Source: Candidatus Pacearchaeota archaeon (GTDB lineage: Archaea > Nanobdellota > Nanobdellia > Pacearchaeales > GW2011-AR1). From it: a stretch of 6,086 nt of DNA. The DNA is taken from NCBI GenBank assembly GCA_015520065.1, contig WAQV01000023.1, forward strand, positions 1 to 6,086, in the 5' to 3' direction. Of this stretch, positions 1-3,945 are shown in pieces; position 1 is the stretch's first letter; each line of letters begins with the position of its first letter. Under the pieces are notes generated by a model, which was not told where the DNA came from, made no database searches, and saw only the letters and a program-made list of their open reading frames with translations. Made by a program: the position numbers and the translations under genes.

Positions 1-311
1 CCATATTGCAGCACGAATACCTTTTAAGGCGCATATCCTTGTCTCACAACCACAGATTAAACTTCATAATTTTTGAAAAGAAGTGCTCATCAAGATACGG
101 GATTACCTCAGAGGAAATAAGGCTTATTGAAGAGCTTTTAAGCATATTCAAAATGCACAAAGAAAGCCCTTTTGAATTCATGAAAGACGGAAAAGTTGTT
201 ATAATGTCAGATTCAGAGGGCATAAAAACACTCGCTCCAGAAAAAACAAAAATCTTCATAGAGATGGCAAAATCAATTATAAATAAAACAAAGAGCAGGT
301 TTTCAGGTTAA
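1..311 (+). CDS. 3' end of an unrecognised protein gene (5' end outside window)
   Basis: The reading frame is open from the first bases of the window and ends with TAA at 309-311, leaving about 103 visible codons. There is no ATG near the edge; the only early candidate is a TTG at 6 with no visible promoter or ribosome binding site, so this is best read as the C-terminal part of a longer protein. The fragment is mixed alpha/beta in character: a basic segment (HNHRLNFIIFEKK), a helical stretch (TSEEIRLIEELLSIF), a short beta-like segment (KDGKVVIMSD), and a final basic helix ending TKSRFSG. It has no membrane segment and no motif I can name. It converges on the next gene with only 24 bases between stops, and a T7 tract lies in that gap. 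I do not recognise the family. Confidence 0.75.
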   Translation, partial: ILQHEYLLRRISLSHNHRLNFIIFEKKCSSRYGITSEEIRLIEELLSIFKMHKESPFEFMKDGKVVIMSDSEGIKTLAPEKTKIFIEMAKSIINKTKSRFSG

Positions 312-328
312 ATCTCAGAGAATTACCA

Positions 329-335
329 TTTTTTT
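329..335 (+). terminator. T7-tract terminator of the upstream plus-strand gene
   Basis: A run of seven T lies 18 bases after the TAA at 309-311, directly before the stop of the converging gene. Archaeal RNA polymerase terminates at T-tracts without needing a hairpin, and no strong hairpin is visible here. The minus strand has no comparable T run, so the opposing gene lacks an obvious terminator at this end. Confidence 0.55.
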
Positions 336-1481
336 CTAAATCTCCTGCCTGATGCTTCTTGCCAGCATGTCTGTTAATATTGCATTGCTTTTGCATGATA
401 TAATCTTGTTTACTATCTGTTCGCTGCTTTCCTTAATGCTGTCAAAGTCAATATTTGCAAATTTGCTGTAAAGACTGGCACATCTTTCAAGCAACCCTTT
501 CATTCTTTTTCTTCCGTGTGAAGCAAATATTGATATGTTCCCGTAAAAAGAAGTCAATGAATCTAATTTTTTATGTATCTCATCGGAAATTTCCATTGAC
601 AGCTTTTCTGAAATTCCTTTTGAATGCTCGTCTGAGAATAGAGATTTTGAATTAAATTTGCTTAAATAACTTCTATCCTCCTCAAGCTCTTTTTCAACTC
701 TGCTGCTTGTTTTTTCCAAAACATCCCACACAATATATCTTATCGCATATACTTCTACCTCTTCTTTTAAGTCATTTTTAAAACCACCAAATGAGAAGAT
801 GTTGTATATTCTGCTCATTGCTTTAATATATCCTTCAGAGGAATTATCAATTTCTTGGGAAGAATATCTTTTATCAAACCTGTTTATAAAATGCCTGTCA
901 TCAGTTCCTGCATTATTAATATGCATTAAAACACTCTCTTTAATACGAGGGGTTAAGTTAGATGACAATCCTAAAATTTGTAGAACTCTGTTGTTAACTC
1001 CTTCTTCTAAAAACTTGATATATTCTCTTATAGCCTTGTTTTTTGCAGCTTCTTTGGCACTCTTGTTTAACAGCTTGTTTTCTGCTACTGGAACTGGCAG
1101 GTACTCAATTCCTATCTTGCTTTTGTCTCTTTTTTCCAGCTCTTCATTAATCTCTTTTTCATATCCAATAATAAACTCTAATCCCCCTTCTTTTACCCTT
1201 TCTAAAACATCATAGGAAGTTTTAAGAGGAATTCCTTTGACAGAAAGAGGCACAAGATAAGCATTCTCATCTCTAACATCAAGATTGGATGTAAAATAGA
1301 TTTCCAAAGGGCTTTTTTTAACATTGAATGTGATATTCCTGCTTAAACGGATTCTTAAATCGCATATACTCTGATGCAGGCTGTTAATTATCTTTTCAAT
1401 ATCTGACTCAGGCATTCTACTCAGGCATGAGTAAAACCCTTTAAATGCTTTGTTATATTCTAATGTATAGAAATTAGTCAT
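336..1481 (-). CDS. Hypothetical protein, 381 residues, family not recognised
   Basis: This is the only long open frame in the region, and its Lys/Glu/Ile/Ser-rich composition is typical of a soluble AT-rich archaeal protein. No signal peptide, membrane segment, Walker motif, zinc ligand cluster or nuclease motif is visible. The N-terminal third (about 40-105) alternates short beta-like and polar segments (NVKKSPLEIYFTSN, AYLVPLSV). Residues 105-165 are charged and helical, with coiled-coil potential (EKEINEELEKRDK, AKEAAKNKAIREYIKFLEE). Another charged helix covers about 252-275, and the last 90 residues are helical, with single Cys at 334 and 363. The start is uncertain. ATG at 1481 overlaps a divergent ORF and lacks a good TATA box. 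ATG at 1415 (Met23) has TTTAAA centred about 27 bases upstream and would give 359 residues. No function is proposed. Confidence 0.8.
   Translation of the reverse strand: MTNFYTLEYNKAFKGFYSCLSRMPESDIEKIINSLHQSICDLRIRLSRNITFNVKKSPLEIYFTSNLDVRDENAYLVPLSVKGIPLKTSYDVLERVKEGGLEFIIGYEKEINEELEKRDKSKIGIEYLPVPVAENKLLNKSAKEAAKNKAIREYIKFLEEGVNNRVLQILGLSSNLTPRIKESVLMHINNAGTDDRHFINRFDKRYSSQEIDNSSEGYIKAMSRIYNIFSFGGFKNDLKEEVEVYAIRYIVWDVLEKTSSRVEKELEEDRSYLSKFNSKSLFSDEHSKGISEKLSMEISDEIHKKLDSLTSFYGNISIFASHGRKRMKGLLERCASLYSKFANIDFDSIKESSEQIVNKIISCKSNAILTDMLARSIRQEI
1440..1445 (-). promoter_or_regulatory. Candidate TATA box for an internal start (Met23) of the 381-residue protein
   Basis: TTTAAA is centred about 27 bases upstream of the ATG at 1415, the spacing expected for a leaderless archaeal transcript. 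Using it would shorten the protein to 359 residues and remove its overlap with the divergent 45-codon ORF. The hexamer is common in AT-rich DNA, so this alone is weak evidence. Confidence 0.3.
1453..1459 (+). promoter_or_regulatory. Candidate TATA box for the 45-codon ORF
   Basis: TTATATT is centred about 24 bases before the ATG at 1480, close to the spacing seen for leaderless starts elsewhere in this window. It lies inside the N-terminal coding region of the divergent gene if that gene starts at 1481. Confidence 0.3.
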
Positions 1482-1617
1482 GAAGGAAATACCTGATTTT
1501 GAAGCTAAACGCTCTCAAATAGAGAAACTTGCAAAGATGTCAGAGAGATTTCTTAAAAAATCTAAAAAAGCAACAAATATAATAAGAGAGATAATAAAGT
1601 CCTGTCCTGATGAGTAA
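1480..1617 (+). CDS. Small hypothetical protein, 45 residues
   Basis: An ATG at 1480 opens 45 codons ending in TAA at 1615-1617, filling most of the space between the 381-residue gene and tRNA-Ser. The product begins MKEIPDFEAKRSQIEKL and ends IIKSCPDE. It is strongly basic/acidic, predicted to be one or two amphipathic helices, and has one Cys near the end. Codon choice (AAA/AAG, GAA/GAG, ATA) resembles the neighbouring genes. A TATA-like TTATATT lies about 24 bases before the ATG, and a T-rich region with a small inverted repeat follows. Its start shares the tetranucleotide CATG with the annotated start of the divergent gene. I do not recognise it; a chance ORF is possible at this length, but its position, start and downstream T tracts make a real gene plausible. 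Confidence 0.45.
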   Translation: MKEIPDFEAKRSQIEKLAKMSERFLKKSKKATNIIREIIKSCPDE

Positions 1618-1652
1618 CATTTAGCAATAGTGCTTCTTCTTTATAATATTTT

Positions 1653-1684
1653 AGAGAATCAAGCTGTTTTTCTCTGTTATTTTT
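1653..1684 (+). terminator. Possible terminator after the 45-codon ORF
   Basis: A six-base inverted repeat, AGAGAA (1653-1658) with TTCTCT (1670-1675), overlaps a T5 tract at 1667-1671 and is followed by another T5 at 1680-1684. T tracts on the plus strand here would stop transcription before it runs antisense into tRNA-Ser. The hairpin is weak; the T tracts carry the call. Confidence 0.35.
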
Positions 1685-1690
1685 AATGAA

Positions 1691-1772
1691 CGCCCACGCC
1701 AGGAATCGAACCTGGGTGCCCCGAAGGGCCCGGATTAGCAATCCGGTGCAATAACCACTATGCGACGTGGGC
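1691..1772 (-). tRNA. tRNA-Ser (anticodon GCT)
   Basis: On the minus strand the 82-base gene folds as a class II tRNA. The acceptor stem is GCCCACG with CGTGGGC, and the discriminator is G, as usual for serine. The D stem is 3 bp (GCA/TGC) with GG in the loop. The anticodon stem is CCGGA/TCCGG around loop TTGCTAA (anticodon GCT, reading AGC/AGU). The long variable arm is GCCC-TTCG-GGGC, a 4-bp stem with a C(UUCG)G tetraloop. The T arm is CCAGG-TTCGATT-CCTGG. There is no intron and CCA is not encoded, so it must be added after transcription. It lies 80 bases downstream of the methyltransferase stop on the same strand and has its own TATA-like element; read-through from that gene is also possible because no T tract separates them. 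Confidence 0.96.
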
Positions 1773-1797
1773 ATATAAATAAGTAGGAAATTCTTAG

Positions 1798-1805
1798 CTT
1801 ATAAG
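1798..1805 (-). promoter_or_regulatory. TATA box of tRNA-Ser
   Basis: CTTATAAG is centred 29-30 bases upstream of the mature tRNA 5' end, which allows a leader of a few bases. On the minus strand it is preceded by an A-rich, BRE-like stretch (AAAAAACC). Confidence 0.55.
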
Positions 1806-1852
1806 GTTTTTTGTTTTTATTTTTTCTGATTTAAATTATTTCCCTTGCATTC

Positions 1853-2560
1853 TTATACTTTCTGGAGATAAATAAAAAACTCTTGTTGTTTTGAAGACTT
1901 GCCTTTCAATCCTGCCTCAGTAAAGCCTAACACCTTGTAACCATTTTTTGACGCCCAGTCTAATACTCTATTTACAGCCTCAATGCATTTTGAGTAATCA
2001 TTAACTTTTATGGGTTTTAAAGGATTTTCTGAAACCTCAAATTGCGGCTTAATCAATCCTAAAACTCTGCCGTCAGCTTTAAGCCAGTTTTTCACTACAG
2101 CAAGAATTTCAATAATAGAAGAAAAAGTAACATCAATCAAACACAAATCTATTTTCTCTTTAAGAGTTTTAATCTCTCTCGCATCCTTATTTGGCAAATA
2201 CTCAACCTTTGCCCTTAAAGATTCGTCCAAATTCTCTCCAGCATCAATAGAATAGACTTTTCTGGAACCATGCATTAATGCATAATGAGTAAACCCTCCA
2301 ACACTGCACCCGACATCTGCTATAACTCTTCCATTAAAATCTATTTTGAAATGCTTAACTGCCTTATCAAGCTTATAACCCCCTCTGCTTACAAACTTAA
2401 ATTCCTCAGCAACTTTTACTTCTGAATTTTCAGTTACATCCTTGCTGGGCTTTTTAACAATATTGCCATTCACTGAAACCACTCCTTCTTTAATCAAGTG
2501 TTTTGCTTTCTCCCTGCTTTTTGCAAATCCTTTTTCAACAAGAAAAACATCAAGTCTCAT
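1853..2560 (-). CDS. tlyA: TlyA-family rRNA 2'-O-methyltransferase (S4 plus FtsJ-like domains)
   Basis: The 235-residue protein has the TlyA layout. An N-terminal S4 RNA-binding domain covers about 1-60 (MRLDVFLVEKGFAKSREKA, VSVNGNIVKKPS), followed by a Rossmann methyltransferase domain. The SAM-binding motif is DVGCSVGGFT (82-91). All four residues of the K-D-K-E tetrad known from TlyA are present by motif: K63 in SRGGYKL, D143 in LIDVTF, K171 in LIKPQFE and E227 in QQEF. Bacterial TlyA methylates cytidine 2'-OH groups in 16S helix 44 and 23S helix 69; a corresponding target here is inferred. It is slightly shorter than bacterial TlyA, and the usual VGYGQL-type segment after the second beta strand is replaced by DAGENLDESLR. 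The ATG at 2560 has a TATA-like GATAAATT about 27 bases upstream. It sits between two tRNA genes. The old name haemolysin should not be used. Confidence 0.92.
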   Translation of the reverse strand: MRLDVFLVEKGFAKSREKAKHLIKEGVVSVNGNIVKKPSKDVTENSEVKVAEEFKFVSRGGYKLDKAVKHFKIDFNGRVIADVGCSVGGFTHYALMHGSRKVYSIDAGENLDESLRAKVEYLPNKDAREIKTLKEKIDLCLIDVTFSSIIEILAVVKNWLKADGRVLGLIKPQFEVSENPLKPIKVNDYSKCIEAVNRVLDWASKNGYKVLGFTEAGLKGKSSKQQEFFIYLQKV

Positions 2561-2583
2561 TTTAACCGAACTTATTATCTAAC

Positions 2584-2591
2584 AATTTATC
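2584..2591 (-). promoter_or_regulatory. Candidate TATA box of the TlyA-like gene
   Basis: GATAAATT is centred about 27 bases before the ATG at 2560, consistent with a leaderless mRNA. It lies just downstream of the T5 tract that ends tRNA-iMet, which supports separate transcription. No ribosome binding site is seen before the ATG. Confidence 0.4.
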
Positions 2592-2601
2592 AGCAGCTTA
2601 G

Positions 2602-2606
2602 AAAAA
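2602..2606 (-). terminator. T5 tract ending tRNA-iMet
   Basis: On the minus strand five T residues immediately follow the discriminator base of the initiator tRNA. A T tract directly after a tRNA gene is a usual archaeal termination signal. Confidence 0.5.
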
Positions 2607-2682
2607 TAGCGGGGGCGGGATTTGAACCACGCGATCTCCTGGTTATGAGCCAGGTGAGGACTCCAGGCTCCTCCACCCCGCT
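2607..2682 (-). tRNA. Initiator tRNA-Met (anticodon CAT)
   Basis: On the minus strand the 76-base gene begins AGCGGGG and ends CCCCGCT plus discriminator A, giving the A1-U72 pair typical of archaeal initiators. T8-G9 precedes D arm GAGG-AGCCTGGAGT-CCTC. The anticodon arm is CCTGG-CTCATAA-CCAGG (anticodon CAT). Loop and flanks match the archaeal initiator consensus as I recall it, not elongator Met. Two oddities are visible. The 29-41 pair is T-A where initiators normally have the first of three G-C pairs. The T arm is GCG-T-GG / CCCGC around TTCAAAT, so one T is bulged from the stem and the gene is one base longer than the usual 75. There is no intron and no encoded CCA. It is transcribed away from rnhB and towards the methyltransferase gene. 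Confidence 0.95.
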
Positions 2683-2702
2683 ATTATTACTCCGGAATAC
2701 TG

Positions 2703-2711
2703 ATTTTTAAA
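2703..2711 (-). promoter_or_regulatory. TATA box of tRNA-iMet
   Basis: TTTAAAAAT on the minus strand is centred about 25 bases upstream of the tRNA 5' end, the expected archaeal spacing for a transcript starting at or near the mature end. Confidence 0.55.
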
Positions 2712-2774
2712 CTTAACTGAGTATTGGAAGTGTTGCTAAACTAGTTTTTAAGGAATATATCCAAAATCTCAGAC

Positions 2775-2785
2775 AAATTTTTAAA
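2775..2785 (+). promoter_or_regulatory. Candidate TATA box of rnhB
   Basis: AAATTTTTAAA lies about 60 bases before the rnhB ATG. A start site about 25 bases downstream would give an mRNA leader of roughly 30 bases. That fits the ribosome-binding-site-like sequence present before this gene and absent before the leaderless genes downstream. Confidence 0.4.
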
Positions 2786-2832
2786 CCTCTTTTTCAACAT
2801 GGTTTTATTGTTTTTGCTAAATTGGCTCAAAA

Positions 2833-2838
2833 GAGGGG
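2833..2838 (+). promoter_or_regulatory. Ribosome binding site of rnhB
   Basis: GAGGGG lies three bases before the ATG at 2842; its GAGG core is five bases away and complements the anti-Shine-Dalgarno CCUCC of 16S rRNA. It supports the ATG at 2842 as the start and indicates a leadered mRNA. Confidence 0.5.
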
Positions 2839-2841
2839 AAA

Positions 2842-3528
2842 ATGGATGACATCTTGAAACTTGGAATTGATGACGCAGGAAGGGGTCCTGTTATTGGTCC
2901 AATGGTTCTTGCAGGATGTTTAATTAACAGGGAAACAGAAGACGAGCTGAAAAAGCTAGGAGTTAAGGACAGCAAACAGCTCACTCCAAGAAGAAGAGAG
3001 TTTCTTGCAGAAAAAATAAGAGAAAAAGCAGAGGTTTTTGAGATTGTTCTTTCTTACCCTGATGAAATAGACGGGCATAGCAGAAAAGGAACAGACCTCA
3101 ACAAGCTTGAAGCAATAAAGAGCGCGGAAATAATAAATAAAATAAATGATTCTTTCAAAGACAGAAAAATCAAAGTCATAATTGACTGCCCGTCTCCAAG
3201 CATAAGGAAGTGGTCAGATTTTCTTAAAACAAAAATAAACGAGCTGTCAAACCTCGAGATTTCCTGCGAACACAAAGCAGACAAAAACCATGTTGCTGTG
3301 GCAGCTGCATCCATACTTGCAAAAAGCTCAAGGGAAAAAGAAATGGACAAACTTAGAGAGAAATACGGAGATGAAATAGGTTCAGGCTATGCTTCAGACC
3401 CTCTGACATGCAGGTTTCTTGAGAAATATGCAGAAAAGCACAAAAAAGACGGAATCTTCAGGCAGACATGGGACACATGGAAAAAAGTATGCTCAAGAAA
3501 AGAGCAAAAAAGGCTTTCTGACTTTTAA
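2842..3528 (+). CDS. rnhB: Ribonuclease HII
   Basis: RNase HII cuts RNA in RNA-DNA hybrids, including single ribonucleotides in DNA and primer remnants. The 228-residue protein has the archaeal family layout: GIDDAGRGPVIGPMV (8-22), KDSKQLT (42-48), IIDCPSP (113-119), KADKNHVAVAAASILAK (145-161), GSGYASDP (180-187) and IFRQTW (205-210). Metal-binding residues of the DEDD set map to D10, D11, D115 and D147. The second position is Asp where most family members have Glu (GIDEAGRG). The C-terminus reads EQKRLSDF: Q222, L225 and F228 match a PCNA-interacting peptide except that the second aromatic is missing because the protein ends there. ATG at 2842 is preceded by GAGGGG. The gene is divergent from tRNA-iMet and lies on the same strand as MCM. 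Confidence 0.95.
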   Translation: MDDILKLGIDDAGRGPVIGPMVLAGCLINRETEDELKKLGVKDSKQLTPRRREFLAEKIREKAEVFEIVLSYPDEIDGHSRKGTDLNKLEAIKSAEIINKINDSFKDRKIKVIIDCPSPSIRKWSDFLKTKINELSNLEISCEHKADKNHVAVAAASILAKSSREKEMDKLREKYGDEIGSGYASDPLTCRFLEKYAEKHKKDGIFRQTWDTWKKVCSRKEQKRLSDF

Positions 3529-3531
3529 TCA

Positions 3532-3544
3532 TGGAAAATTTCCA
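3532..3544 (+). repeat. Short palindrome before the 98-residue gene promoter
   Basis: TGGAAA-A-TTTCCA is a perfect six-base inverted repeat around one base. It sits between the rnhB stop and the TATA box at 3551-3558, six bases upstream of that box. The position would suit an operator, but a palindrome this short in AT-rich DNA can arise by chance. Confidence 0.35.
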
Positions 3545-3550
3545 GTAAGC

Positions 3551-3558
3551 TTTATAAA
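3551..3558 (+). promoter_or_regulatory. TATA box of the 98-residue gene
   Basis: TTTATAAA is centred about 26 bases before the ATG at 3581, so transcription should begin at or next to the start codon. No ribosome binding site is present in the CCATCTCTT that precedes the ATG, consistent with a leaderless mRNA. Confidence 0.6.
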
Positions 3559-3580
3559 CACTTATTTATAGCCATCTCTT

Positions 3581-3877
3581 ATGAAAAAGAAATATTACTT
3601 CAATATCTTTAAGTCCGGCAAAGATACTTTCATAGGAGAATGCAACCTTCCTTTAAGATTTGTTACAGGATATATGGGTGATACAATTGACCAGGTTGCT
3701 GATTTCATATATAATGAAATAAAAACTGACGACCTCAAGACATTAGTAATAAAAAGCGACCCTGTTTTTACATGCCCTTACACTAAAAAAGAGAAAAAAG
3801 TTAATACTGATGAGCTTGAAGCTTTAGTGAAAAAACTCAGCAGCAACACTCTGAACATTAAATTTATAATCAAATAA
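3581..3877 (+). CDS. Hypothetical protein, 98 residues, family not recognised
   Basis: The ATG at 3581 follows a well-placed TATA box and the gene ends in TAA followed by a T6 tract, so this is a self-contained transcription unit between rnhB and mcm. The product is small and soluble with no signal peptide or membrane segment. The first third looks beta-rich (KKYYFNIFKSGKDTFIGEC). A helix follows at about 35-48 (DTIDQVADFIYNEI), then a strand (TLVIKSD) and a Cys-Pro segment (VFTCPYTKKEKK). The end is a helix (TDELEALVKKL) and a strand (NIKFIIK). The alternation suggests one compact alpha/beta domain. Cys21 and Cys65 are too few for a zinc site within one chain. I do not recognise the family and infer no function; sharing a strand with two DNA replication and repair genes is weak context because each has its own promoter. 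Confidence 0.85.
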   Translation: MKKKYYFNIFKSGKDTFIGECNLPLRFVTGYMGDTIDQVADFIYNEIKTDDLKTLVIKSDPVFTCPYTKKEKKVNTDELEALVKKLSSNTLNIKFIIK

Positions 3878-3882
3878 TCCAC

Positions 3883-3888
3883 TTTTTT
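3883..3888 (+). terminator. T6-tract terminator of the 98-residue gene
   Basis: Six T residues start six bases after the TAA at 3875-3877 and precede the separate mcm promoter. This fits archaeal T-tract termination and argues against these two genes being one operon. Confidence 0.5.
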
Positions 3889-3912
3889 AATCTCCGAGTT
3901 TAGAGTACATAA

Positions 3913-3922
3913 AAATATAAAA
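3913..3922 (+). promoter_or_regulatory. TATA box of mcm
   Basis: AAATATAAAA is centred about 28 bases before the ATG at 3946. The spacing predicts a leaderless or nearly leaderless transcript, and no ribosome binding site is visible before the ATG. Confidence 0.6.
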
Positions 3923-3945
3923 ACTTCTTCTATATTGGTTTATTT

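Noticed and set aside
799..1215. A 138-codon hydrophobic plus-strand ORF resembling a membrane protein
   Set aside because: It lies wholly antisense to the longer 381-residue gene. The hydrophobic look is what the complement of Glu/Lys-rich codons produces, and it has no promoter or ribosome binding site.
1607..1620. TGATGAG, resembling a C box of a C/D guide RNA
   Set aside because: No matching CTGA D or D' box lies at suitable spacing, and the bases fall within the end of the 45-codon ORF. Similar TGATGA copies in the mcm start (3950, 3972) also lack D boxes.
1562..1774. A 70-codon minus-strand ORF
   Set aside because: It runs through the whole tRNA-Ser gene and antisense to the 45-codon ORF; it is open only by chance.
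1853..2560. Haemolysin, a name often attached to TlyA proteins
   Set aside because: The S4 plus FtsJ-like domains and K-D-K-E set indicate an rRNA methyltransferase; nothing suggests a pore-forming toxin.
2498..2710. A 70-codon plus-strand ORF
   Set aside because: It is antisense to the start of the TlyA-like gene and to tRNA-iMet.
3054..3350. A 98-codon minus-strand ORF
   Set aside because: It is antisense to rnhB, whose motifs are conserved in the plus frame.
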